Under the pieces are notes generated by a model that had not been told where the DNA came from, ran no database searches, and saw nothing but the letters and a program-made list of their open reading frames with translations. This document shows, piece after piece, positions 48,101-60,500 of a DNA stretch of 64,000 nucleotides. Numbering within the stretch: the first letter of the stretch is position 1; each line of letters opens with the position of its first letter. The DNA comes from Oreocharis arfaki (Eukaryota; Chordata; Aves; Passeriformes; Paramythiidae). The translations under genes and the position numbers were made by a program. Location: contig VZRR01012436.1 in the NCBI GenBank assembly GCA_013398015.1, positions 434,001 to 498,000 on the forward strand, read 5' to 3'.

Positions 48101-50023
48101 CTTACCTCATGGTGTGGTGGGCTCACCAGGTGAGAGGTTTATGTTCTTTCTGCAAATCACCATTTCAGAACAAGTAGGTGGAAAGAGAAGACAGTGTTAC
48201 TGTGGCCTTTTATCTGATGGATTACAGCTGCAGTCATCTATCACAACAGTAGAAACTTTGTTTTGTTAGAACCCAAAAGGGAATTTTTGATTTCCTTCTT
48301 CTTGATTTGACAAAGATTCATTCTTTTCTGAGACCTTCCAAGGGAGTTTGTGCATCGGTGAAAGGAAAAGTACGATCAAGATTTATCTTAATTCTGACTT
48401 TTCATTGATGAATGTTTCTGTGCAGAACATAATTATCCATTACCTAATTAAAATTCTAGGAAAATATAGGTTCTGATTCTAGAAGCTGCTAAATGATCTT
48501 CACTCCCCTGTCTTAACATTCGCCTGGTATTCTGGGAAATAATACTTCCATCTTGTAGGATCAGCCCTCCAGTCTGTGTTGAGTGATATATTGCACATGC
48601 ACAGTAAATCTGATTATGCCATAAATCCAAGGACTGTCATCTCCAAAGGCCCTTAGATCTTGCAAAGCTGATGTTAAATTTGGATAGGTAGACAACATCC
48701 AGGAGGACTGAGGACAGGAAAATTGGGCTGCAGCTGACTTGACCTTGGCTCAGTGCTGGCATCACTGTGGTCAGATTCCCTACACTATACAGCAAATCCA
48801 GAATCAACAGACACTGTAAAATTGAACTTTTTAATTCTATAAAGCAGGAAAATGCTGCCACATTTATGGGACTCAGAATATTTTAACTCAAACATGGCAC
48901 AAACCCTAACACTGCACAGAGCAAGTATATTCCATGTTCCATTGCTAACAGCCCTACCCAACTTTGTGTTGATTAGGTTGGTGAAACAATTGGGATATCA
49001 GAGGAAATTATGGGGTTAACCATACTGGCAGCAGGCACATCCATCCCTGACCTCATCACCAGTGTCATCGTGGCACGGAAGGGCTTAGGGGACATGGCTG
49101 TATCCAGTTCCGTAGGCAGCAACATCTTTGACATCACTGTTGGGTGAGTAGCAGGTCAATGCTGAGATGCATTTCTGAAAAACAAAAGTACCTGGTTTGA
49201 AACCAAACATGCCTTCATGATTTCATTTTAGCTGTAGTTAAATGAAGGGCATCTGAGCAACCAGTTCCTTTTGAAGAAACCCAACCCAAAACCAGCCAGG
49301 AAAGACAGACTGTTATAACTCAGCCCACTATCTTCACCCAATTCTAAATCAACACAAAATTACCAATTTTTCAAGACAAAAATGCAAGAGACCTTTGACT
49401 AATGTCAGAGATAGACAGGCAGGAACCTTATCTGGTCACTCAGACACATTCAGCTCCTGGGGAAGGTCAGTATCAATGCCTGGATCTCCCATCCTAAACC
49501 ATCAGGACACTTCTTTATTATAGCACACCAGGGCACTTAATTCTTAGGCATTATTTTCAAACTCCTTTTACTCTTGGATTGCATTATGATAGTGCAAGCA
49601 TTATCCAAATGTAGTTTTGACAGGAACAACATCCAGCTTAGACTTATGCTGGGCTATATTGAATACAATCATGCTTTTTTCCCCCGTAACAGTTAGGAAA
49701 AATTGTTTCGTTATGATGCAGAAAATAAACTGCCTTAAAACATTTATTTCGATTACTTTTCCTTTTCTTGCAGCCTGCCAGTTCCCTGGTTCCTTTTTTC
49801 CATCTTCAATGGCCTCAGCCCCGTGGCAGTCAGTAGCAACGGTTTGTTTTGCACAATTGTTCTCCTTTTCCTCATGCTCCTGTTTGTGATTATCTCCATC
49901 TCTGTCTGCAAATGGAAAATGAACAAACTACTGGGGCTCACCATGTTTGCTCTCTACTTTGTGTTTCTGATCATCAGTGTGATGTTAGAGGACAAGATAA
50001 TATCCTGCCCAGTATCTGTATGA
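36120..50023 (+). CDS. SLC24A1: Na+/Ca2+,K+ exchanger 1 (rod photoreceptor NCKX1)
   Basis: Plasma-membrane antiporter that extrudes Ca2+ and K+ against Na+ entry in rod outer segments. Exons are 36120-37040, 38402-38464, 38954-39062, 44965-45048, 46740-46840, 47465-47665, 48040-48129, 48977-49143 and 49774-50023, all GT-AG and in phase, summing to 661 residues. Residues 13-30 are a hydrophobic signal segment. Asn59, Asn66 and Asn98 sit in N-glycosylation sequons. The alpha-1 repeat carries GGSAPELFTS (179-188). The alpha-2 repeat carries AAGTSIPD (541-548), whose last Asp aligns with the residue that sets K+ dependence in NCKX2. The cytosolic loop is Ser/Asp/Glu-rich, then EPLSLEWPESRKKQAIYLF. 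The protein is far shorter than human NCKX1 (about 1,100 residues) because the extracellular and loop repeats are reduced. A paralogue such as SLC24A2 is unlikely given the C-terminus ISCPVSV and the synteny. Confidence 0.95.
37041..38401. other. SLC24A1 intron after the first coding exon, nothing recognised
   Basis: The intron is bounded by GTAGGT and TTGCTTGCAG. It contains no CR1 block, RNA gene or further exon that I could support. Confidence 0.5.
40660..40862 (-). mobile_element. CR1-type LINE fragment in SLC24A1 intron
   Basis: The copy starts GAATCACAGAATCATTTAGG and continues with CAAGTTCAACTGTTCCCCCA and TTTTTCCTGATATCCAACCT, the reverse complement of a CR1 3' part. It ends abruptly where unrelated CpG-containing sequence begins. 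Confidence 0.82.
40902..40915 (+). promoter_or_regulatory. CTCF-like motif
   Basis: CCACTAGATGGGAG fits the core CTCF consensus CCASYAGRKGGCRS at 13 of 14 positions (G instead of C at position 12) and is preceded by GCGGCAG. This is a sequence match only; binding is not shown. Confidence 0.35.
43462..43675 (+). mobile_element. CR1-type LINE 3' fragment, plus orientation
   Basis: Forward CR1 blocks are GTGAGGGTGGTGAGGCCATG, CACAGGTTGCCCAGAGAAGC, AAGGCCAGGCTGGACGGGGC and CTCTTCCAACCCAAACCATT. The copy ends at CTGGTACTCCATGA instead of the usual ATTCTATGA octamers. Confidence 0.85.
43662..43694. repeat. Perfect 14-bp inverted repeat with 5-base loop
   Basis: The arm CTGGTACTCCATGA, the loop TAATT and the arm TCATGGAGTACCAG form a perfect hairpin. 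Its left arm coincides with the 3' end of the plus-oriented CR1 fragment. Confidence 0.9.
45512..45758 (-). mobile_element. CR1-type LINE 3' fragment in SLC24A1 intron 5
   Basis: It starts ATAGAATCACAGAATCATAT, then has CCAGTCCCACCCCCTACCAT, CAAGCCCCATCCAACCTGGC and CTCACCACCCTCACAGGTAA, in reverse-complement CR1 order. It is 5'-truncated. Confidence 0.87.
46305..46326 (+). other. G-rich run with G-quadruplex potential in SLC24A1 intron 5
   Basis: Runs of six, four and seven G are separated by single T bases, and a GG pair lies just before them. The six- or seven-G run can be split, so four G-tracts of three are available on the SLC24A1 sense strand. Confidence 0.6.
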
Positions 50024-50180
50024 CACGTGGACACTTCAAGATGTGTGTGAGGATCCAGCAACATCAAAAGGGGGTTGAAGTAGCAGTTGTTCTACTGAAA
50101 AAAGCAACCAGAATTTAACAAACTTACTGAAAATAAGGTATCTTTAACATGCTAAAAAATAAATCAATCTCAAGTGGTGT
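50024..50180 (+). terminator. SLC24A1: SLC24A1 3'UTR and poly(A) signal
   Basis: AATAAA at 50158-50163 follows the TGA at 50021-50023 by about 135 bases. This gives a very short 3'UTR if it is used. No closer signal was seen. Confidence 0.55.
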
Positions 50181-50739
50181 GCCAGCCTCTACTGTTTTTC
50201 TCTAGGATCAGAACAGATACTGAAATGACCAGTATCAAATAACACACATTTAGGCACTTGTGGAAAGGCTGATACAATTTAGGTGCACCAAATTTTTACT
50301 AGGGCCGATCGCCTCAAGTTAAAAGAGCTGATTTTCAGCACAAAATATTTACTCATTATAGGAAATTTTCAGGAACACACTCTAAATTACTCAGTGCACT
50401 GCTCAAACTCCCTGAAATCAGTGAATTTTACTTCAGTGGGAAGAGAATCAGACTGATGTGGCTGGGCCTTTACAGAACTGCTCTGTTTAAAATCCCTGTG
50501 TGGACACACAGGCTGCAGCTCAGCACTGAACTCCCTCAAACTGCACTGAGCTCCTTTCAAATCCGTATCTGATCTTGCAATGCAGTGCCTAAAATTCATG
50601 TAAAGTGCCACCAAGTACAAGTGTGATGTCATCTGGGTTTACATCTTCCTGCAACGAGACTAAAAGGCTCAGAGGTTAGAATAGCACATTACCTCTAATC
50701 AAAACTAAACCCAGGAATCAAATACAAGTTGAACTGCTG

Positions 50740-53700
50740 GGGGTTTATTTTCATCCTGACACTAATCTCTGACAGTTACAGATTATTTAACCAGCACTAA
50801 TTCCTCTTGTTAGCACTGACTTCTACATAGACAAGATGAAAAAATGCCACTGACATCAACAAACCTGAGAGGTTTATTGTTAACACCTCCTAGGAGCACT
50901 CAACGTGGTTAAGAGTTGCAGACATTTCTGTCACTCTAATCCATCTAATAAAATGTTAATGAAAATAACCAGAAAGATTTTAAGCTTTTTATTGACTCAC
51001 TGTAAAACTTCTTTTTTTGGATGAGACAGAAAAAAACCTTAACATTGTGAACATTGACTTTGCATATTTTAAAGGAACTACAAACCAAAGCAAACATCCA
51101 ACATATTGGTTTTCGGTAAATAAAATTTAAACATTACATATTTACAAATCTACAACCATTCATTTAAAAAGTGCTGCTTGCAGACTAACAAAGTACCATT
51201 TTTAAATCCCAGTGAGATAATATCCAGAAATACCCCTCTCTATTATTACTATTTGCATCTCCCATTTGTTACACAAAGATTTTACATGCAGGAATTTTCT
51301 CTCTCTTGGGATACAAATCATTTAATTTGCCAGTAGAAGTCAAATTCATCAGGCTGAAACTGTACCAACAGCAAACCTTCTCAAATGGGACACAGCAGTG
51401 CCAGAGAAACAGCACAATTTCTATTCACATTTCAGTATTTCATCTCCAATAATTATTCCAGTGGAACCATAAGTAAAGCAAAATATATATTGCACTGCAA
51501 ATGTAAAACCTTTGTTTAAGGTTTTGGACATAAGCATTACTTAGTACACAAAAGGAGAAAATTCAGTTCATACAAAATTTTCAATTGAAAATACGTCTCA
51601 AATATTTTATTCATCTTTGTGGTACTGGAAAATATAGTCAAATTGCTTTTCTAATAAAGGACAGTGAGATTTGAAAACTATTTCAACACTGAATTGTATG
51701 ATGCTTAAAAATTATCGACCTCAGGATACATTTGGAACATTATGACTTGAACGAGGAATATTTCTCACTTATAGTAAGTTGTTATTCCAACTCTATTTTT
51801 ATATATTTCTACAGTGGACTGACTTGCAACAGACTTTGTAAAACAATTCATTAAGTATAATGATTTCACTTGATGAGCTATTACATGATATAGTAATTTA
51901 AAAGCACACCCAAATTAACATCAGCAACGCTTCAGGAGTGCCACGCCAGGGATGCAGAGGGATCGTGTGAAGGCTGCACGGACAATCCTGTTCCCACTGC
52001 AGTATCCACTACCTGATAGTATTGGGCGATATTGGAAAGAAGTAAAACTTGTTGGGACTGTAAGTCTGGAGGCTGTTGGAAGTCCTTAAAAGGAGGCTGG
52101 GACTAGATGGAGGAAGGGCCACGTGTGACAGTGTTGCCCCCATACCTGTACTAGCACATGCCATGTCCTGGAGACAGGGACCGGGCTCGGCGCTTCAGCC
52201 ACCCCAGAATCAGAGTGGGAAGCCGGGTCATAGCTCAGCCCCTCTAATGCCCCACAGCAGCTCTGGAAAAAGCACTTGCTCTCTCTCCTTTCATGGCTTG
52301 AAGGTCCTATAGAACAGTGGCTGCCCCAGCGACAAATGGGAAACAGAACTGCAGGGAGCTGGGAACATGACCTTCCCCATGGCACACCCAGCTGTGAGCT
52401 TAAATACAGCAACTATTGGAGGCAAGATTTCCGTGGTAATGCAGCATTCCTACTGTACAGAGCAGAGCAGCCGTGCACACTAAGGGGTACTTACAGGGAA
52501 TGTGTTCAAAAATAGCCTGTTTATTTCACAATAGTTCAGAGGAATGAAGATGGTATCTCTACCATGTACCTGGGTGAAAAATGGAGCTCCATTTCATGCA
52601 CAAGGGATACTGTACAAGTGTGGCAATAAAAAAGAGCATCACAAATTGTTAAAATAAATTAAATATGAAAGATGTTGTAAGTGTAGCATCGCTAGCTCCA
52701 CCTCAGGTGGGGGGATACTTTCAAAAAGGTCAGCTACATAATTAGCAGCACGTTAGAGAAGAGGCATTACCCGATGGAAGCTGTATCCAAGACTACATCC
52801 TGCAATTATCATCAGCACATACCTGCAGCTCTACATGTTTTAAATCCTTTCTTCTTAGGGCAGCATCTTCTTACAACTTTACAGAGGTCTGGGAGGAGGT
52901 TACAGAGCTTCATAGCAGCATTACTTTTCATTTAAGCCTCTAAGGCTCGCTCTATTTCACTTAATAAAGTAAATGTGAGCTTTAAAGTTTATCATCTTTC
53001 TGCCTAACTAAATATTGCTGGTTTATTATACTTGCAAAGTAAAGATGTTTTTAAAAACACCTACTGGTAGGCAGACTGCAATATAAAATCTAATGTAACA
53101 GTTGAGTATTTGGAAGTATTATAACAGCAACAACTAAAAGAAATTAGAATTGGAAAATCATTACGATTACTTAAAATAAAGCTATTTGTTAAAGCATGAT
53201 TTAATTTGTTTAGGGTGCTTTATACAGTTCGATGTCTGTTTTCTCACCTCCATGCAAGACTTCCGAAATTTTCCCTGTAGCCTACCTTCTGGTGAGGAGT
53301 TGCTATGTGACTGAACATTTTTTAAATGTCTAGAACAAGAAAACATGAGGCAAAAGCCATGACTACACCACAAGGACTGATATAGCAGTTTTCTTCAGAG
53401 GAAAAAAAAAGTTGTTTTGCCTGTAAAATACAGACGGAACATTCCAAGTATGTTTAACTAAGCACAATATGCCCCAATAAGTTACATTCCCTATAATTCC
53501 CTGTAGCAAGCTTGCTGGATGTACTTGAGTTAGAAGCTTTGGCTTGACATTATGTAGGTGTCATATTGAGAGTGTTTCAAACACAACCACCGAGACTGAG
53601 TGCTGCGTGTTTATGGAGAACTCAATGCAGGCTGGCATTTGCTCTGTGTCACATCTGGAATGAGGCCACACTAACAAATGCCAACAGCTGAGATGGGCTG

Positions 53701-54532
53701 ATTCCATAACATAATCCATAGGACTCTTCAATATGCTTTCCCTTTCCTAGGGAGTGCGGAGGGAAGGGAACACGAGAGGAAGAGATTTCTACAGAAGTGT
53801 TTCACAGAGACTTCAGTGTGTTCGTTATAGTTTTGCAAAATTTACCATACCTTCCTTCTGATTGCCGTGGTAACACATTTTCCAAGTGTGCATGAGAGAA
53901 ATCTTGGATCTTGAGTACTGTCTAGGTGAAAGTTAATATTTTCTATTCTGCTTTAAAAACAAATCACTCTTCAAAAAGTAACTGGACAAGTTACTATAAA
54001 TAGCAGTGTACTGCAAAAAAAATAAGCACTGTATTGCTTCTGCAGCAAGTCCATTTAAAATTCACTCCAGTAATTTTAAAAAATTAAAAAAATATCAACT
54101 TACTATAAACAATTTAAAATATGTATAATACAACTTTGTATGCTCTTCATAACATCATGAATATTCTATGTAAACAATAGATTCTGAAAAATTTCCTTCC
54201 TCACATTAGTTTCAGTGCATTGTTTCTGTCCACCTGTTACTTAATTTTTTTAAAGGGAGCTGTAATATGTTGTCCCAAGTCAGAGAACCGATTTTGTTTA
54301 GAACCTGCCTCTCCACACACCGATCTGCAGAAAGGACACGGGACAGGGAAATAATATTTGGCCCATTTTGCTCTCTGTCCATCTCCACAACCGTAGCCAG
54401 GCCGAATTTCCCGAGGCCTCCTGCCATCGTACGTACGCTCCTGAACACTGAAGACTGAGATGTTCCTTGTGACTGAAGTGGTTATTTTACACAGGGATAC
54501 GTCATAGATATCACCTCTTTAGCCAGGTATAT
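50740..54532 (-). other. DENND4A: DENND4A 3'UTR with candidate poly(A) signals
   Basis: On the minus strand AT-rich sequence continues about 3.5 kb past the DENND4A stop. AATAAA signals read at 50993-50988, 50878-50873 and 50749-50744, before the SLC24A1 3' end on the other strand. The 78-codon open frame at 54212-54448 starts 85 bases after the stop and lies within this UTR; it resembles no protein I know. The exact transcript end is not determined. Confidence 0.6.
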
Positions 54533-57500
54533 TTAAAGATATGGTTCTCCAAAAATCTTTCTGCATTCCATCACTCCAGTGCTTGGTGGTCTATCGCAGT
54601 TATGAGTGTTCTTCACTTGATTAGCGGTGAGACGATCATAGGCCATTTTGTACTCTCTGTCAAAAGCATCTGCAGGAAGGGAACAACAACTTTAGATACC
54701 GAGCTCAAAAACACCACTCAAATGCCAGGACAGCTGCATTTATCAGCAGAAAATATCTGCAAAGCCCTTATTATTTGGCACTTACCAGAGTGGCACATAT
54801 CTAATCTACAGATTTTTTTTTTTTCTGGAAGCTGAACAACTAGGTTTGCATAAATTCATCATCTGTTCTCATTTAAATAGTTGGCAGAGCTCACCTATAT
54901 CAATGTTATCTCTTCCCAGGGCAACAAGTGAAAGAAACAGTATTTCTCTGTAAAGGCTCCTGAAATGGTAAAAAGCTCCATCAGTTCACATACTGCACTG
55001 ATACACCACAAAACAATCTCTATTTAAAAAAGGATTGAAGCATTTAAAGATAACTTATTTAAAATATGCATTTTGAATATAATTCCTGATTATACCTCCA
55101 AAATATTGTCATTTCTGAGCTCTGGAGAATGCCCTGGATTCCCCACATATGGACATCACCCATGGTGGGTCCCCTGCAAGTGGCACGGAGTGCATGCGGA
55201 GAGAAACATGCACTTACACACTCAACCAAATTCCACCAGATTTAACCAGGCAAGCAATTTGCTTTTCTGCATTTTCACATTAGCTTGAAAAAGCAGGCAG
55301 ACAAGCAAATAAACACCTTGTCAATGCTCCGGCTGTTGACAAGACTGTTGTATCCTAGTATTAATCAGTAAATCCAGGCAAGAAATTAAAATTCATAGGA
55401 ATTAATGCTCACTAATTCCACTGCTAATGGAGAAAATCCTCTTCCTAAATATGAGACGTAACCTTGCTTTGCTGTTTTTCTTCCTCTACTAAGACCTAAA
55501 AATAAAACTCAAATCTACCCATACACCCTAGAAACAAGTGTAGGGTTTTTATTTTAAGACATCTACTAATACATAAATAACATTTAATAACAAAATATAC
55601 ACATATATACACATTCCTTACTTCCCATTGTTCAGAGGTAAGAAAAAGAGGTGGCTGTAAAGGGGAGGGGGAGAGGAAAAAGTAAAAAGAAACAAAATGG
55701 AGAAACTAAGTTTGTGAAAGTTACCACAAAAAAACCCCAGAGTGATAAATTTGAGAATACTGGTGAAAAGCAGTTCTTTTTCTTTACAAAACACACTAGG
55801 AAAATATAATTCACATAAATAACCTGATTATTGCTCTACTCTGCTCCAGTTAGGCACACTGGTGGCCTTACCTCTGTCTTTTAATATGTGGCCACTTGTT
55901 GAGCCTCTCCAATATCTGACTCATTGGTCCATACACATCATTCATCTTAATGCTTTTCACCATACTCCTTAAGAGCTCCTGGTTAAAGGAGTCATCATCT
56001 TTTTGCAATAACTGGACCATTGGGTACTTCTGGGCTGAAAAACATTAGAAAGGCTGTAAGAATAAATAGATTCTTTGTGTAGCGAGTACAGAGTTGTTAA
56101 AAAAGGTGGAAGGCTACAGAAACTGTGAAAATATTGATGTGTATGCAGTGAACAAAACATCAAGTAAAAAAATTATCAATGTAGAACACAAAAAGCACAT
56201 AAGAAAACTCAACAGATGCAATGGGCCATGAGCTATTTTCACGTGTGTGATCCAACACCAGCAACAAAACACATAAGCAAATTCTAAAAATAAGAACATG
56301 AGCTAAGTGGATGAATGGCATCAATGAAATGTATTCCCCTCTCATTCCTCCCTTCCCAATGCAGAAAAGGCCACTGGCAATGCCAGTCAGTGATTTGAAA
56401 CAGAAATGCTGGAAAACTAAAACTTGTTCAAGCAGTTTACTGCTAAGCACAGAACCAGCCTCCCTCCCAAAACAAGTCACCCAAACTGAGAATAGCAACA
56501 CTAAACTTAACACTCACTCTCAAACAAAAGAGTGCGATTTTGACCTGCAAGACAAAAAGCAGTATGATCAAAAACCAGTAATGTAGCTTGTGTGAACTAT
56601 CCACAACGACATCTTCACTCAACACACATGCTTCGGTTGCTCAAAATGAAAATTGTACTTAAAAAATACCACCAAAATCCACAAGAAACAAAACTTACTC
56701 TGAGCATTCCACAAAATATACAGAGGCTGCCTTGGATCCTGATGCAATTTCATATTGTCCCACAGCATCTGAATAAGAACATATTTACTGTCTTCTGACA
56801 TACAGTTCCGTGGAATCTGAACAGCAGAATGCACACAAAGATATTTTATTATGAAGTCATGACAAAGGAGTTCTGTATTTAATAAGTATCTTCACATCTC
56901 TAGGCCTCATGATAAAAAGCTTTGCTATTAAAACTACAGAAAGCTAAATGTGAACAGGATTGTCAGTGACATGGCAAATGAGTGTTTTGCCTAATTTCTA
57001 CAGCCTTAAAATCTAAATTTCCTCCTTCTACTGCTTAGCTACTCAAATAGCAACAAAACTAACTAGAAGCTTATCCTCCTTGAAACTGAGGATCACAAAT
57101 TACAGTGTGACAAGTAAAAGCTAAACACCAGTCCCCCACAAGGACTGCTGAGCACAAGTTCCAGAGTTCTGATTATTTTCCTTCAGCTGACACATTCTTT
57201 ACCAATTCAGGACTGGGCTCAGCATAGTGCGAGACACATTTCTAAGAGTTACTGAATCATCTAATGATTTCCTATATGAAAAAACAACCATTCCTCATAT
57301 GCCAGTGTTTCCCATCGGATTCCATACCTTGGAGTTCTTATTGCAGTGCTCAGAAGAAAGTATTAATCCTGGTAAGTTGCTGGGCAAGTCCAAGCGCCTG
57401 AAATACCACACCAAATTCCAGAACACGATGGGATGATGATCTACAAAGTCTGCCACTGTTATTGCATGATCCCCTTCATTTTCAAGTAAGCTTTCAAGCT

Positions 57501-60500
57501 CTTTCCATACCACGAGAGGACTGAGGTAAGGAACCGTTATAGGATCAGGACTAGGCAAGCGCCATTCCAGGCCCAAGGAATCCTGCAGTAGGAAAGAAAA
57601 AACGCCATTAGCTGTAACTAACGTAATGAATGTAACTGCCTTTACAAGGTCTTATAAATGCTTTTCTTCTCTATAACACACACCAACATCTAAAAGCTGC
57701 ACCTAGCATTAGTTTAAATAATACAACCTAGCATTTACTGTAATTTAGGAAGGTTAACGCTATTACACATTTCTCTAATCTATGGCACACACGAAAAAAT
57801 GACTTTAAGGTAGAAAAACTACACACTGTTGGTCCTTGCAAAGTAGCAGGCAGGCTACCAGTAGGAATGATATGGCTGATCTTCTGGTTTTCCTTCTCAT
57901 CTTCTTCCAAAGGACCAAAAGTACTGATGCTCCTTGCTACAGGGTGACTTGTACATTCTGACCCAGAGGTATTTTGTCTTCGTCCTGAGGGGATCTGGAT
58001 ACTTCTGGCATAAACATTGTCATGCTGCTTAGATTTGCTAGAAGAGAGGAAAAAGAAGAAGAAAGAATATCAGCTTTTTGTTTCACTCTGAGTGCTCCAA
58101 CACGTACACAGACAGAAATAAACTGGAAATAATGGACTTGACAGTTCGAATTCTGCCTTGTTGGCCACCACACTCATTCATGTTACAGTGCAAGTTTTAT
58201 TCCCCCTTGCACTGATGATGAACACAAACGTCCTCAAAAGAGTTCATAAAACTTGCAGAATTACAAATGCCAACACAAATTTTTGTATTAGGTATGAAAT
58301 GGTGCATATCAGGCAGAGAAAGCATGATGTGGCCAGCTGAGAGATAAGGGAGAGGCAGCAGAGAGATCCCCTCTTAAATCTCTCCTCTTCAAAGAATATA
58401 AACTTTTTTCAGTTGATCAAAATACAGGCATATCCACAGAGAAGCTGAGGAATTTCTAGGCAGGAAACGCACATTTACCTATTTGAATTGATATCCTCTT
58501 GGACAGACATCAGGGATGTAGTGAGGCCAACACTGCCTGTGGTGTTACAGGACTTCCCACTCTGATTGGAAAAAAGGGATGGGAACTGCATATTTTCTGT
58601 AGAAGGGCTGGACTTCAAAAAATACCTGCAGGGAAAGGAGAAGCTTAACATTATAAAAAAAAAAACCAACCCAAAACACCCCCAAAACCTCACGTCCCAA
58701 ACAAAACACACTTCCCAATGACGAGCATTCAAAATTGAGGAAAATTCAAGTATTGTTATTACCGTCCGGGCCGCCGAAGATCTCGGATTTCTATGCTTAA
58801 AAAAGGCAGAAATAAATTGCCACAGAAGGGACACGTGGTATTGAGATTTGAATCATCTGCTGTCCAGCCTGCCATGATTTCTTCATCATGAACCAAACAG
58901 TCACAAGTCCGACACCGAGAACAGCTCGAGATGAGGACCTGCACAGGGCAGGAACAGAATCCACTAGAACATGTTCTCAAAGCTACTTTTCTTTCACAAA
59001 GCACTTAAAACTGCAGCCAAAATCTTTGCTCTTTGACAAATATTCCTCTCCCTTTGCATATAAGTTCATCCTGTTATTGTTTATCAGATTAAAACCATCC
59101 AGTTATTAATACTATTTCTATTAACAATAACACATTATTTGTAATCTGCAAGCATAAAAGTACAAGAATATTTATGCAGTTACATAAATTATGATTAGAA
59201 TTTAAATACGTTTCTGTAGTGACTGTCAGTATGACAGAAATGGGAAAAAAAAGATGCAAATGAACAGTCATTAGCCTAAATCGGGGGGGAGGAAAGCAAA
59301 GGAAATAATGAAGCAGCCACCCAAACCAGCCTAACAGTGAAAAGAAAAGTGATCTTACTAGAAGTTACATCAAGAAAAAGGTACTTCTCTTTTCTGTATC
59401 TTTAAATATACAGTGCTGCTTAAGACTTGGTATTTTCACTTTGAACAAATTTATCTCCACAAGGGATTTAGATGCCTGAACTCAATTGCATCCAATAGCA
59501 AACTCTTGAGAACTGAAGCTTTAAGGACCAAAACGTGTGACTGAAATAAAGACCTTTCTAGAGCTGGATTTGAAATTAAATCTACTTTGCGACAGAAATA
59601 TCCATCTGTCTTTCAGTGTATTAGTTTTAAGCTTTGAACTTCACCAGAGATACAGATAATATTCATATTTAAAGACATATGCTCCTAGTCCATCAATTAA
59701 AATCAGTAAATCATCCTGTACCTCCATGGCGTAGTTCTGGAACACGCTGGTACTGCTTGTGCTGCAGGAAGATACCAACTCTGATTTGTCAGGTAGAGGG
59801 AACTTGGAAAGAGAACCTGTTAACAGAAGAAACCCAAAGTACTAGCTATTCAGAAAATGCATTTTTAGCACCCTGTTTTTCTGCTCAAACAATACTGCAG
59901 TTATAAAATGTGTGATGGAAGGTGCAACAAATGAGATACACTGGTACAGAACTGTGGAGTGTGAGGCTGCCATCTGCCCAGCACCAACCAAGGCAAAAAT
60001 AAAAGCTACCAACAAACAATTTCCATATGTTCAGTTTTCTTTGTTAACAACAGTTGGTAGCTTGGAAACAAATTTTAAGTAATTCATAGCCACATTTTCT
60101 GTGTGGACAAAAACTAGGGAAGGACAAGAGGCACTGTTTGTACCCCACAATGACACCAGAAATTGACACAACAGTCATGAGCAATTATCCAGCACAGAGT
60201 AGGAAATAAAAACCTACAAAGTCCGTCTGACAATCAGCTTCAACAGTGGCTTACAGAAAATTGTAACTGATTTCAAAAAAGCATTTTTACTACTTTTAGA
60301 AAATAGAACCAGACCAATGAAGTTACTATTCCAGTGTTTTTATAGATGTTTCTTGGAGCTGTACAACTTACACAAATAAGGTGTCTACATGAATACTCAA
60401 GGACTCAAAGGGTTTCCTATCTGAGTAAGAGTTTTCAGGGAGTAAAAGAAAAATTTACTTCTTCCACAGAAAGGACTAATGACTAGGATGATCCTCAACT

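Noticed and set aside
54212..54448. 78-codon open frame on the minus strand, possible small gene or extra DENND4A exon
   Set aside because: It starts 85 bases after the DENND4A stop, within the 3'UTR. I recognise no resemblance, and DENND4A already ends with its conserved C-terminus. Conservation across birds would be needed to revive it.
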